From NCBI GenBank assembly GCA_963710865.1, contig CAVQBR010000002.1:1178001-1242000 (forward strand): 64,000 nt of DNA, given 5' to 3'. Position numbers and translations under genes: made by a program. A model generated the notes under the pieces. It did not search any database, was not told where the DNA came from, and was given only the letters and a program-made list of their open reading frames with translations. Below are positions 1 through 9,050 of this stretch, one piece after another. The DNA comes from PRDV01 sp963710865 (GTDB taxonomy: Bacteria > Babelota > Babeliae > Babelales > Babelaceae). Numbering within the stretch: position 1 is the first letter of the stretch; every line of letters starts with the position of its first letter.

Positions 1-1
1 G

Positions 2-175
2 CTCTTTCATGATCTGAGTTTTGTACTTATTATCACTGGATTGTTAGCACTCTTTCTTCTCTTCTTTATGCCCGCACGTAGTGAAATGATTGTTACCTCA
101 TTGTTATTTTTTCTCCTTGGGGTTATCTCTCATCTTGTTCTTGATAAGGGGCTGCGAAAGACATTTTATCGGTAG
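2..175 (+). CDS. C-terminal fragment of a membrane protein (5' end outside window)
   Basis: An open frame enters from the left edge and ends at TAG 173-175, giving 57 residues. The first ~20 residues (FVLIITGLLALFLLFF) form a strong transmembrane helix. A second hydrophobic stretch (MIVTSLLFFLLGVISHLVL) follows, then a short basic tail. This is the last two-helix part of an inner-membrane protein. Too little is present to name a family, and the hydrophobic pattern would fit many transporters. No terminator is obvious after the stop. Confidence 0.5.
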   Translation, partial: LFHDLSFVLIITGLLALFLLFFMPARSEMIVTSLLFFLLGVISHLVLDKGLRKTFYR

Positions 176-924
176 ATTGCTTTCTCTTGCCTCAGCTCTA
201 AAAGAGAAGAGCGAAGCTTCGTTAGCTTTTCCTGGAAGACAAATGTGCAAAGTTGACTTTCTTGGTGAGCCTTACGAGAAGCTGGCATGTTTTGGTGTAG
301 TTTGCCAAGAAGTTTGCTTATCTATTGTGGTGGGTTGCTTAAAAATATCATGATTGCAGCGAATTCAAATGTGCCTGTTTTCGGCATTAAACTGAACTAT
401 ACTGTGGTCCTTCCACGGTTCTTGATAAAATAGCCTATCAAAATGCAGTAATAACGTTTTTGAACCTCTCCTGTATCGACAGGATTGTCAACAGGTAGTA
501 TTACAACCCTACGACAATTCCTCGTGCACGTGGGAAATTCTTACTTTTTTCAATATGTGCACAAATGATTTCAGATCAACTTCGGGTAGAATTACCTGCA
601 GATGAATTTCATGTATCTGCTCGTTATGAAGTCTTCCAAATTTTTCAAACTTGAGAGTAAGGGAAAAAACCATGTAAAATTCTTGCTATTTGTGAGAGCA
701 ACATGATAAATTCAAACTGTAGAGAAAAAGAAAAAGGCAAGTTGTCGCGATGATTAAATGCAAAGGAGGATGTGTGCACTAGAATTATCAAGCAAATGCT
801 TTGTAAGCACGGAGTTTTTACTTTGCCTTGATAGCATTGATAAAAATACTTGCTTTATCGAATATAGCGGTATGAAAAAAAGAGTCGTTAGTTATGAAGT
901 TTTACTAATTTTCGAGGAGTTCCT
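176..924. other. Long intergenic stretch with possible gene relics
   Basis: No convincing gene is seen in this 750-bp stretch. Around 500-655 one plus frame reads like protein (VELPADEFHVSARYEVFQIF) but is short and has no clear start, so it may be a decayed gene. The last part before 925 presumably carries the promoter and ribosome site of the next gene: AGGAG lies at about 914-918. Confidence 0.4.
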
Positions 925-3201
925 ATGAACGCTTTTAAAAGTCTTTTCTATTTAGTTAATTTATTGGCATGTCTGGCACCTACTTTTGTTTCGCTGGCAA
1001 AAAAGGTCTGCCTCTGTGATACGCTGGAAGTCTGTACATCAACAACTTTGAATGGTACGGCAACTGTTAATGCAACATCAACATTTAATGCAGCGGCAAC
1101 TTTTAATAATCCAGTAACGTTGAATGCTGCAGAAACTGTGAACGGTACGGCAAACTTCAATGGAGCGGCAACTTTTGATTCTTCTGCAACTTTTAACGGC
1201 ACAGTTATAGATAACGGTGCCGTCACAATGAATAATAATTTAACAGTTGGATCGCCGTCTAATCACCCGATTGCTAATTTTGATAATGCTATATTTAGTA
1301 ATCTGGCACCGTCTGCAATTACGGTAAGTAATGATCCATTATTTATTGCAAACGGATTTGATAAATTTAACAAAATTCAAGATGCATTGAATTTCCTTCA
1401 AAATAAGAGGATGCCACCATCAACCAGTACTACTACGACTATTACCATATTGTCTGGTACGTATCCCGAAAATGTCGTATATGGAGCGCTGGATGGTTCA
1501 GACATAAATCTTACAATTCAAGGAATCGATTTCACTCGTCCTATTGTGGGGGTCGGTTATGTTAACGGTTCATTCTGGAATGTAATAGGAAGTCCAAATG
1601 CAACCATAGGGGGTGGCGTCGGCAGCAAAGCACTGATTACGCTCGACGGCACGAAAACCATCCTCACGATCACAAATGTTGGTAGTGGTATTAATCCCAA
1701 CTTTAGCAATACGAATGGCGTTGTAGTTGGCGATAAGATTTTAGTTAGTGGTAATGATAGTTCGGGCTTTAACATTTACACGGTAATGGCCGTAGCGCCA
1801 CAGACTCTAACTGTTTCCTCACCAATAACACAAAACATTAACGGCAATCAAGTTGCATCAGTAACTATTTTGCCGACTGTGATAATTGCACCGACAAGTG
1901 GTGTTCCTTTTACTAATCTCGCTTTTGAAGGGGTAAACCTGGCAGCAGTAACCCTCATGCCACCAGCAAATCAAATCGGCTTCAAAGGCTTTGCGTATAC
2001 AAATACTCAGATAGGCAATTCGGCAATTATAGGCGGTACGTTTGGCATCTCTCTGAACAATTATGCGGCCATAAGCACGCCTCTGACTACGCCTGGTATC
2101 ACAAATGGAATCTCAGTTGTGGGCGCAACTATTAATGCCTTGTCCATGGGTAACAATTGTTACGCAAATGCCCTTAATTCGCTTTTAGCGACACCGACAA
2201 CGGCACCAAGAATTACTATTTTTGCAAATGCTGCGGGGGCTTATTGCGCTATAAGTCGATCAACAATAATAAATACTGTCATGTGTAACCAAAGTGGTGT
2301 TCTCGCTGCTGCGGTAAATTTGGCTACCATTATTACAGGAAATCCCGCGATCCCGAATTCTGGAACTACCAGCCTTACAATAGGAAACGGTTCGCGCTTA
2401 GAATTATTCACAACTGGAGAAATTCAGATTCAGGATTTGAGTTTAAGTGGTCCCGCGATTGGCGTTGACGTCAGAAACGCAGGGATTAGCGCAGGTCCAC
2501 TAACTTCACTCTCGATTTCTAGCTCTAATCCAGCATTCATAGGTGTGAGACTTGGTGGATCCGAAAGTGTTGGAGCTACTGAAGGCGGCGATCAATCTGT
2601 TGGGAAAATTGCATTTGCTAGCATTAACATACCTGCCGCGTCTGGAACAAGTATCCCTTACATCGCTCAAGTTTTAGGCGGATCATCACTCACCGTTGAA
2701 AATGTTGGTACTGTTTCTGTAGGCGCCAACAGTAATGGATTTTTAGTAGATAGCGCAAGTAGTTTGGTTTGGAGAGCTGGAAATATAACGGGCAATTCAT
2801 CTTCAACATCAGGAACCCTTTTTGATATTGAAAGATGTAGCTCTATGGTTCTGTTTCCGGCTAATACAGCATACCAATTTAGCAATTACCCAACTCTGTT
2901 TAACGTTAATGCAAATTCAAAACTGTATGGATTTGACGTAACAACGAGTTTTACTAATGGTTTCGATTTGAGTGGCGCTCCAACTCATTATAAAGCTGAT
3001 AAACTTTCAGATATCGTACTTGAAAACCCATCGCTTACTGGTGGCACAGCAAGCATTACCCTTTCAAACGGGTCACGTTTGAATGCCATAACTCCTACTT
3101 TTAACAACGGTATTTGTCCGACAAATAGCGATAATACTGGTCAAATTATACTTTCACCAGGCTCTGGTTGTCCTAATCAATGTCCGACTGCATGCAGTTA
3201 A
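925..3201 (+). CDS. Secreted repeat protein with N-terminal hexapeptide repeats and beta-helix-like body
   Basis: This is a 758-residue exported protein of unknown exact role. Residues 1-25 form a signal peptide with the hydrophobic core FYLVNLLACLAPTFVSLA. Residues ~41-106 contain about eleven six-residue repeats of the form T-[FVL]-N-x-x-A, which suggests a narrow beta-helical stalk. At ~145-185 a segment (KIQDALNFL, then ITILSGTYPENV) resembles the first turns of pectin-lyase-like parallel beta-helices. The rest is rich in Asn, Ser, Thr, Gly and short beta strands. The tail has paired cysteines (CPNQCPTACS). The ATG is preceded by AGGAG at a good distance. I infer a surface or host-facing fibre-like protein. 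No enzyme motif is visible. A strong hairpin follows the stop. Confidence 0.75.
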   Translation: MNAFKSLFYLVNLLACLAPTFVSLAKKVCLCDTLEVCTSTTLNGTATVNATSTFNAAATFNNPVTLNAAETVNGTANFNGAATFDSSATFNGTVIDNGAVTMNNNLTVGSPSNHPIANFDNAIFSNLAPSAITVSNDPLFIANGFDKFNKIQDALNFLQNKRMPPSTSTTTTITILSGTYPENVVYGALDGSDINLTIQGIDFTRPIVGVGYVNGSFWNVIGSPNATIGGGVGSKALITLDGTKTILTITNVGSGINPNFSNTNGVVVGDKILVSGNDSSGFNIYTVMAVAPQTLTVSSPITQNINGNQVASVTILPTVIIAPTSGVPFTNLAFEGVNLAAVTLMPPANQIGFKGFAYTNTQIGNSAIIGGTFGISLNNYAAISTPLTTPGITNGISVVGATINALSMGNNCYANALNSLLATPTTAPRITIFANAAGAYCAISRSTIINTVMCNQSGVLAAAVNLATIITGNPAIPNSGTTSLTIGNGSRLELFTTGEIQIQDLSLSGPAIGVDVRNAGISAGPLTSLSISSSNPAFIGVRLGGSESVGATEGGDQSVGKIAFASINIPAASGTSIPYIAQVLGGSSLTVENVGTVSVGANSNGFLVDSASSLVWRAGNITGNSSSTSGTLFDIERCSSMVLFPANTAYQFSNYPTLFNVNANSKLYGFDVTTSFTNGFDLSGAPTHYKADKLSDIVLENPSLTGGTASITLSNGSRLNAITPTFNNGICPTNSDNTGQIILSPGSGCPNQCPTACS

Positions 3202-3215
3202 GCAAGTAGTTTCTA

Positions 3216-3242
3216 AGTCGGTCAGGTAATCCCTGACCGACT
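3216..3242 (+). terminator. Hairpin after the 758-residue secreted protein gene
   Basis: A perfect 11-bp stem (AGTCGGTCAGG / CCTGACCGACT) with a 5-base loop lies 14 bases after the stop codon. The T-run after it is weak (CACCTTTAAAAC), so termination strength is uncertain. Confidence 0.6.
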
Positions 3243-3528
3243 CACCTTTAAAACTCATACATTTCTTTATCTGTATCTGGATATATAAACTTTAGAGCAA
3301 AAGCATTATGAATACTTAAGTCTGCGCTTAATATAGGCATCAAAACGTACCCAATATAATCGTTCTGGTAGATAATAATGAATGTCTGCTTCGATAGGAC
3401 CGGCAGTACGGAATTCTTTCATAGGTATCTCCATAATTAATGAGAACAGTATCTATTATATTAACTGGTATTGGGCTGAGTGCAAGCTTAAATCGGAGAT
3501 ACTGGGCTTTGAGACTCATATGCTCAAA

Positions 3529-4755
3529 TCAGTTTGAGAATTTAAGCAGACTTTCTGGTGGGAGCTCTTCGGTGAGCTCACCCAATGATTGAATGAGGCT
3601 GCCAGAAGATTTCCAGCTCACCAATTCGGCATCGGGCCAGCGTGCATTTTTTTCGCCTCCGTAAATTACATAACTCTTGGGAGATGGTGTCGAAACGATG
3701 GTTTTCCAGGTCTGTAATTGCTTGAAAAACTCAGGGCTTGCGGTTTTAGAGGACTTAATTTCGATAGGTATTGTGTAAAGTGCTTCGTCAATTATACAAT
3801 CGATTTCGTTTCCCGCATGGTCTCGCCAGAAATAGAGAGATGGTTCGAGGTTGAGATTATAGTATTGTTTAAAGAGATCGGAAATAATATAAGTCTCGAT
3901 TAAGCTTCCTCGCAACGGATGATGCTTCAATTCTTTCAGCGACTTAATATTGAGCAAGGAACATGCGATACCAGTGTCGACAAAGTAGAGCTTGGGAGTT
4001 TTGGTAACTCGTTTGGTTATATTCTTGTTGTATGGGTACAGCAAAAATATAACATACGTAGCTTCTAAGATTGATACCCAGGAACGAATCGTTTTATGGT
4101 CTATTCCAAGATCGTTGCCAAGAGAGGTAAAGTTAACGAGCTGTCCGGATCTTCCAGCACATAATTGAAGAAAATGTTTGAACAGGGTGAGATTGCTTAT
4201 GTTTTTTAAATCTCGTACATCTCGTTCGATATATGAGCGAATATAATAGCGATAGGTCTCGAGGGGTGGTGTTTTGTCGCTATATACGCTGGGATAAGAG
4301 CCTTGAAGTAGTGCGTGTTCTAATGTGTCAGGAAGAAGCCCTGCGTCCTTCAGCTCGCTGATAGAGAGAGGAAATAGAGTTAATATGGCCATGCGGCCTG
4401 CAAGCGACTGAGTTATTGCTCGGTTAACGAGTATATTTTGCGATCCCGTAAGGATAAAATACCCTTTTTTCTTTTCTCGATCTACGATAGTTTGTATGTA
4501 CGAGAGTAATTCTGGAGCATGCTGTATTTCGTCGATGATGAGACCATGATCATTTGCATATGTTTCAAAAAAAAGTCTGGGATCGGTATTTGCTAGCATT
4601 CTCACGTCAAAATCCTCAACTGAAACATAGTTGTGTTTATTAAAAATCGTTTTAACGAGAGTTGTTTTGCCTGACTGTCGGGGGCCCAAGAGAGTTACTA
4701 CTGGGAAATATCCGGCTGACTCTCTAAGCTTGTGAGCAAGTTGTCGATAGATCAT
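3529..4755 (-). CDS. AAA ATPase with DUF4143 C-terminal region
   Basis: This is a 408-residue member of the AAA_14/DUF4143 family. The Walker A motif GPRQSGKTT is at residues 24-32 and the Walker B motif LIIDEIQHAP at about 72-81. A sensor-like FILTGSQN follows, and a C-terminal region with EIDCIIDEALYTIPIEIKSS matches the PD-(D/E)XK-like core of DUF4143. The family is widespread in bacteria and archaea; its role is poorly defined, with defence or toxin-like roles often suggested. I chose the ATG at 4755 because AGAGG stands seven bases upstream. An in-frame ATG at 4806 would overlap a 25-bp palindrome that looks like an operator. The gene is intact, unlike its neighbour. Confidence 0.85.
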   Translation of the reverse strand: MIYRQLAHKLRESAGYFPVVTLLGPRQSGKTTLVKTIFNKHNYVSVEDFDVRMLANTDPRLFFETYANDHGLIIDEIQHAPELLSYIQTIVDREKKKGYFILTGSQNILVNRAITQSLAGRMAILTLFPLSISELKDAGLLPDTLEHALLQGSYPSVYSDKTPPLETYRYYIRSYIERDVRDLKNISNLTLFKHFLQLCAGRSGQLVNFTSLGNDLGIDHKTIRSWVSILEATYVIFLLYPYNKNITKRVTKTPKLYFVDTGIACSLLNIKSLKELKHHPLRGSLIETYIISDLFKQYYNLNLEPSLYFWRDHAGNEIDCIIDEALYTIPIEIKSSKTASPEFFKQLQTWKTIVSTPSPKSYVIYGGEKNARWPDAELVSWKSSGSLIQSLGELTEELPPESLLKFSN

Positions 4756-4784
4756 CTTAATGCCTCTAAATAATAAACTCATGT

Positions 4785-4809
4785 AAATTGGGAATTTAAT
4801 TCCCAATTT
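4785..4809. promoter_or_regulatory. 25-bp perfect palindrome upstream of the DUF4143 ATPase gene
   Basis: AAATTGGGAATT and its exact reverse complement AATTCCCAATTT are separated by one base. The element lies 30 bases upstream of the chosen start at 4755. Its symmetry and position suggest an operator or autoregulatory site for this gene. That function is inference. Confidence 0.5.
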
Positions 4810-4856
4810 GTAAGATATGATTAGTTTATATCATTTGAAAAGAGATTTCAAGAGAA

Positions 4857-5296
4857 TTAAGCCTGATTTGACCGATTTTCAGCTTGCAGCTGGAGAGTGC
4901 CTTTGTAGCCGAGTAACTCGGGCAGTTTTCTCAAGGCTTCTTCGAATGGTATGGCTATAATGTTTGTATGGTATTCTGTATGGTCTCCAAGATAGAGAAG
5001 AAATAACTTTGCGTCAGGGTAGTCTTCATGAAAAGCCTTAAGTCCCTTAAGTGATTTACTCGTGACTTGAGAAGATCGTTTGATTTCAAATGCATAGATT
5101 CCACCCGGGCCATAAAGGACAAAGTCTACCTCAATATCTGATTGGGTTCTCCAAAAATAGATACTATACTTTAACTTGAAGTAATCGTTAATAGCTCGAA
5201 CTGATTGAAAGAAAAGAGTCTCCAATCCTGGCCCATCAGTTTCCTCAGAAGTATCAGCAGGTCCCTGAGGTCGTAAATATCTGTAGACCCCTGCAT
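4857..5296 (-). pseudogene. C-terminal part of an AAA/DUF4143 ATPase cut by IS21-family insertion
   Basis: The readable product starts in the insertion-sequence edge and continues as GVYRYLRPQGP, then TLFFQSVRAINDYFKLKY and IEVDFVLYGPGGIYAFEIKRSS. The last segment is the PD-(D/E)XK-like core typical of DUF4143. Its missing N-terminal part lies at 7861-8619 on the other side of the element. Removing 5297-7868 joins the halves in frame as one 396-residue protein (…FYFFDAG + VYRYLRP…). The gene is therefore inactivated by a single recent insertion. This half has no start of its own with a ribosome site. Confidence 0.88.
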
Positions 5297-5350
5297 TATA
5301 GGTGGTCAATTAACTTTAACGGTCGCGGTCAATTAAGTTTAGCGCTTTTA
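5297..5350 (+). repeat. Left terminal inverted repeat of the IS21-family element
   Basis: This begins TATAGGTGGTCAATTA and runs to GCGCTTTTA. It matches the reverse complement of 7807-7860 at most positions. The GGTCAATTA unit occurs twice within it. Confidence 0.9.
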
Positions 5351-5456
5351 TGAAGAATCAGAGTTCATCAATTGCTCCTGGTTATTTTAATATGTTTTCA
5401 GTCATAATACTATTAATTTCACTAAGTCTTTTTCTTTTAGCCTTAATCAGCGTAGC

Positions 5457-6209
5457 TTATGGCTTCACCTTACTTATCTTTGCTGCGCTTCTGAAGCTCG
5501 GTTCATTTATATTTATAATTGATGCATGATGTACAAGTCTGTCTATAGCAGCAACTGCCATTGTACTGTCGGGAAAGATCGTATCCCAAGTTCCAAAGGC
5601 TTGGTTCGATGTTATGAGAATGCTCTTCGACTCATATCGATCTCCAATTAGTTCAAACAAGACACTTGTTTCTGCTTCATTTTTCTTCACATAGCCAAAG
5701 TCATCAAGAATGATCAGATCAAACTTTTCTAGCTTTTCTAAAGCGTCCGAGAGCTTGTTTTCAAGGTACGCCAATTGCAGCTTTTGAACAAGAGCTGTAG
5801 TTCGAATAAAGAAGACACGTTTGCCAAGCTCAATAAGCCTTCTGCCAATTGCTGCTGCTAGATGAGTCTTGCCAGTTCCGCTTGGTCCAAAGAGCATGAG
5901 ATTGCGAGCTTGGGTAACCCATTGAGTGTCTTCTGCAAAAGAGCTTATCTGAGCGCCAGTTATTGAGGTAAGATTTGCAAAGCTGAAGGTATCAAGAGTC
6001 TTGTTTAGTGGCATCTTCGCCTCGACTAGATGTCTTTCTATTCGCTTTGAATCTCGTGTTGCGAGCTCCATGTCGCAGAGCGTGCCTAAGTATTGAGGGT
6101 AACCCCAACGTTCTTTCACAGCTTGTTTTGAGACATCTTGCCAACAGGAGTTCATAGTGTTTAAGCGCAGTTTTTTTAGTAATAGTGGAACAGTTTCTTT
6201 GGTAATCAT
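5457..6209 (-). CDS. istB: IS21-family transposition helper ATPase IstB
   Basis: A 250-residue AAA+ protein that helps the IstA transposase choose and capture target DNA. The N-terminal IstB helical region (LLLKKLRLNTM) is followed by Walker A GPSGTGKTH, Walker B DLIILDDFG, a sensor ILITSNQ and an arginine-containing AIDRLVHHA near the end. The length is normal for the family. Its ATG overlaps the istA stop by four bases (ATGA), so the two are translationally coupled. No frameshift or missing motif is seen. Confidence 0.95.
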   Translation of the reverse strand: MITKETVPLLLKKLRLNTMNSCWQDVSKQAVKERWGYPQYLGTLCDMELATRDSKRIERHLVEAKMPLNKTLDTFSFANLTSITGAQISSFAEDTQWVTQARNLMLFGPSGTGKTHLAAAIGRRLIELGKRVFFIRTTALVQKLQLAYLENKLSDALEKLEKFDLIILDDFGYVKKNEAETSVLFELIGDRYESKSILITSNQAFGTWDTIFPDSTMAVAAIDRLVHHASIININEPSFRSAAKISKVKP

Positions 6210-7735
6210 TCTTGTCCTTTAAAGCCAGGAATTAGCTCATTGAATCGATTAATGTGAATTTCAGGAATAACGATATCAGGTACTTTTGTTGCTTGAGATT
6301 TGAACATGCTTTGCAGGCTGCTCAGTTTAAGTTCTGTCCCATGTTTTATGCGATCAAGAATCTCAATCGAAAGCTCCTCTTGGCAATTTTGAATATAGGC
6401 TAGATGCAGTATCCCAACGATGAATCGCGCAGCTTCTCGCAGATTCATCGTACTTTTAATATGCTCCCAAATCTTCTTATAGCTCTCTGTAGGCAAAAGA
6501 TAGTCGCGATATGCGTATCCAGGGAATGCTCCTGGTTTTTTTGCTAGCCACTCAATAACATGTCTATAATCTATATTGTGAGCCCGCTTCCCTTTTTGAG
6601 GAATAGGCATACGCGTCAGAGTAATAACATGTGTAGCGCCAAGGTAGCATTCAAGCTTATCATCATACAGCTTGATATGGAGCACCTTACCAATCAGCTT
6701 GTTAGGAACAGAATAAATCACTCTCCTAACAACAATCACACTTGACGATGCTACTACCGCAGTGACATCATCATACTCAATTGCTCGACCTTCAGGCAAA
6801 GGTCTCAAATGAGCTCGTTCAATAGCAATTTTGCTTGCATTCTTAAGATTGAGCTTTGCTGCCACACCTTTAACAAATGCCCGGTACTGCTCATATGAAT
6901 CAAAGTTAATACTATCTCTTTTTATGAGCTCACTCTTTAACCGGTCTTTAAAGTGTCTATGAGATGACTCAATAGCTCCATTTTCATGACCTTTTCCTAC
7001 ATTATTACGTGTTGGCCTTACGCTATAATGGGCATAAAGTGCATTCATTCTTAGTGTAAGATCCTCTTGTGCACCATCCACCCGATTTTTAAACACCAAT
7101 GAAAGATTGTCAGTCCTATGCTCTTCCGGAACTCCCCCAAGATCATGCCAGGCATCCTGAAGCCCTTTAGACATAACCACAAACCGTTCTCCTGTACCCC
7201 TAGAAACATCTACAAAGCGATACCCAGAAAACTGCAATCTATAATGAAAGATCTTATGTTCAAAAGGTTCACCAGCTATAGTCACTTTCATTTTTCGATC
7301 TTTAAACTTAATCAAGGTGAAATCAGATATTCCAGATTTGCCTGGCTGAGGTTTGGTTTGAGGAAACATTATCTCTTTGCCTTTTCCTTCGAGTAGTTTG
7401 TACTTTGCAATCCTTCGCCGGAATGTACGCATCTGTACCTCATTAAATTCGCCCGGATATTCCTCCTGCAGCATCTCAAAAATATGTGAGGCTATGGTGA
7501 TTCCTCTTTCAAGAAGAGGTATCACAAAAGATTGCATAACCGTTTCAAATCTATCTTCTCGCGTCGGCTTTCCTTCACGTTGCTTTCTCTTTTTGTTTCT
7601 CCTTGCATGTGCAATATTACGACCACTGCTTTCCGCGATCCCAGCTTTCAGTGCTGCCATTCTTTTAGGCATACCGTTTTCAATATTTTCCATATAGTCA
7701 TTTACCTGTTTGTCAGTTATTCTTTTTCCTGGCAT
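6206..7735 (-). CDS. istA: IS21-family transposase IstA
   Basis: A 509-residue DDE transposase. The N-terminal part (~1-60) is basic and helix-turn-helix-like, for binding the terminal repeats. The retroviral-integrase-like core has Asp138 in GISDFT, Asp209 in HRTDNLS, and the Glu of HENGAIES at 251-255. The C-terminal part carries the Mu-transposase-like beta-barrel seen in IstA proteins. The start lies about 125 bases inside the right terminal repeat. It forms an operon with istB through an ATGA overlap. Confidence 0.95.
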   Translation of the reverse strand: MPGKRITDKQVNDYMENIENGMPKRMAALKAGIAESSGRNIAHARRNKKRKQREGKPTREDRFETVMQSFVIPLLERGITIASHIFEMLQEEYPGEFNEVQMRTFRRRIAKYKLLEGKGKEIMFPQTKPQPGKSGISDFTLIKFKDRKMKVTIAGEPFEHKIFHYRLQFSGYRFVDVSRGTGERFVVMSKGLQDAWHDLGGVPEEHRTDNLSLVFKNRVDGAQEDLTLRMNALYAHYSVRPTRNNVGKGHENGAIESSHRHFKDRLKSELIKRDSINFDSYEQYRAFVKGVAAKLNLKNASKIAIERAHLRPLPEGRAIEYDDVTAVVASSSVIVVRRVIYSVPNKLIGKVLHIKLYDDKLECYLGATHVITLTRMPIPQKGKRAHNIDYRHVIEWLAKKPGAFPGYAYRDYLLPTESYKKIWEHIKSTMNLREAARFIVGILHLAYIQNCQEELSIEILDRIKHGTELKLSSLQSMFKSQATKVPDIVIPEIHINRFNELIPGFKGQE

Positions 7736-7806
7736 GAGTTTCCCTTGGATTTTGTAGTTGAGTTACAAACTTCGTTGGCTTGCTCATGCCATCATACTTT
7801 TTAATT

Positions 7807-7860
7807 TAAAAGCGCTAAAGATAATTGACCATCACCGTTAAAGATAATTGACCGTTTATA
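7807..7860 (-). repeat. Right terminal inverted repeat of the IS21-family element
   Basis: Read inward on the minus strand it starts TATAAACGGTCAATTA and ends GCGCTTTTA, pairing with 5297-5350. Two internal GGTCAATTA units are present. Confidence 0.9.
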
Positions 7861-8619
7861 CCCTGCATCGAAAAAATAGAACTTTTGATGTGAGATGATT
7901 TTTCTTTTGGCCCTTTTTTTAAAGGGTTGGAGAGGTATGCCGATTAACAGATCTTCAAGAATAGTAAAATAATGGGCTACCGTGGCTCTATTGAGGAGAA
8001 GCTCGCGTGCAATTTCTGAGAAGTTAACCTGCTGACCTTGAGAAAAACTTGCAGCTTCCAAAAAGCTTGAAAAGGCACCGCTATTTCGAATACGGCTTTC
8101 TTGAAGAACTTCTTCTCGAACGCAGTTATCGATATACGTTGCCAGGTAATCTTCAGGATCTGGGGTTGTTGCAGCTACGGGTAAAAGTCCATACTTAAGA
8201 GCATGATCTAACTGAAAGGCGAGATCCAGTTCTTGAATTACCAAGGGGTGCATATAATAGTTAACCGCTCGACCTGCAAGCAAGTTTACGCCTCGACGTC
8301 GCAGGCTACGCACACTCGATCCAGTAAGTATGAATTTAAATTTGTGCAACTCAATAAGTCGATGGACCTCATTGAGCAGGTCGGGGATTCTTTGTACTTC
8401 ATCTATAATGATCCAATCGTTATACCCGCGAGGGATGAGCTTTTCGAGTTTGTGAGGTTGATTTACCGGCTTCTTATATGTGCCATAAAACAAAAGATCG
8501 AGATAAAGAGCCTCAGGTAAATGAGTTTTAAGCCAAGAAGTCTTGCCGGTCCCCCTTGGGCCAAAGAGGAAAATGCTACTTTTCCCTCGCAGTGGAAGTT
8601 GAAGAAGTCTTTTAAGCAT
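7861..8619 (-). pseudogene. N-terminal part of the AAA/DUF4143 ATPase interrupted by the IS21 element
   Basis: This encodes about 250 residues of an AAA_14-type ATPase. Walker A FGPRGTGKTSW is near residues 19-29, Walker B DWIIIDEVQRIP at ~68-79, and FILTGSSVRSL follows. A winged-helix-like segment (VNFSEIARELLLNRATVAHYF) comes next, then KFYFFDAG, where the element enters. Translation would run on into IS sequence and stop at 7801 after about 20 foreign residues. The rest of the gene is at 4857-5296. Without the DUF4143 tail the product is unlikely to work. Confidence 0.88.
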
Positions 8620-8700
8620 GCTGTCTCTCGGTTTTGAAATTACTTCTCAATCGTACTGCATTGGGAGCCATCTTACAAGTATTTTACCGAAAGTGAGGCA

Positions 8701-8743
8701 TGAACTAAGCAATTTCGGTCCAAAAGTGCTTAGTTGGCTAAGC
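8701..8743 (-). repeat. CTAAGC/GCTTAG element, copy A (inverted relative to copy B)
   Basis: Three half-sites occur: CTAAGC 8705-8710, GCTTAG 8728-8733 and CTAAGC 8738-8743, with gaps of 17 and 4 bases. The reverse complement has the same spacing as copy B and matches it at most positions (TGCTTAG..AACTAAGCA.TTTTGG). Confidence 0.6.
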
Positions 8744-9050
8744 ATATTTCGACAAAAATGAGCCATTAATTTGTGTGCTATCTGAAGGACGTTTCGTGGC
8801 AGTGAGCCTGATAAGAACTGCAGAGTCGTCGGATTCAGTTTCTCTTTCTGGTGCCCTCTATCATTGAAAAATTATAGGGAGGTAGTGGCCAATCAGAGGC
8901 TTTCTTCTGAGTTTTCACGTTAAGTGTGTTTCTCTATGCGAGTTTTTGGGTTGCTGGGAGAGTGCAGTTAAAAAAAGACAGAGTGATGAGTTGTTTTGAA
9001 GATTAGAGCTCCCATAAAATGTATCCACAGCCTAAAAAAAAGCCTAAATC

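Larger units (their letters stand above)
5297..7860 (-). mobile_element. Complete IS21-family insertion sequence (2564 bp)
   Basis: The element carries istA and istB on the minus strand. It is bounded by 54-bp imperfect inverted terminal repeats and by an 8-bp direct duplication of the target, CCCTGCAT (5289-5296 and 7861-7868). Each end holds two copies of a GGTCAATTA-CTTTA unit about 22 bases apart, the multiple-terminal-repeat arrangement known for IS21 elements. Both genes are intact, so the element may still move. It sits inside an AAA/DUF4143 gene. Confidence 0.93.

Noticed and set aside
90..353. Plus-strand open frame of 87 residues
   Set aside because: It overlaps the membrane-protein fragment in another frame, has no ribosome site and matches nothing; composition after the first 20 residues is not convincing.
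948..1226. Minus-strand open frame opposite the hexapeptide repeats
   Set aside because: It is a mirror of the low-complexity coding repeats and has no start signals.
1060..1245. Short tandem repeats at the start of the 758-residue gene as a CRISPR-like array
   Set aside because: The repeats are in-frame, 18 bases long, degenerate at the DNA level and encode the hexapeptide stalk; no spacers and no cas genes.
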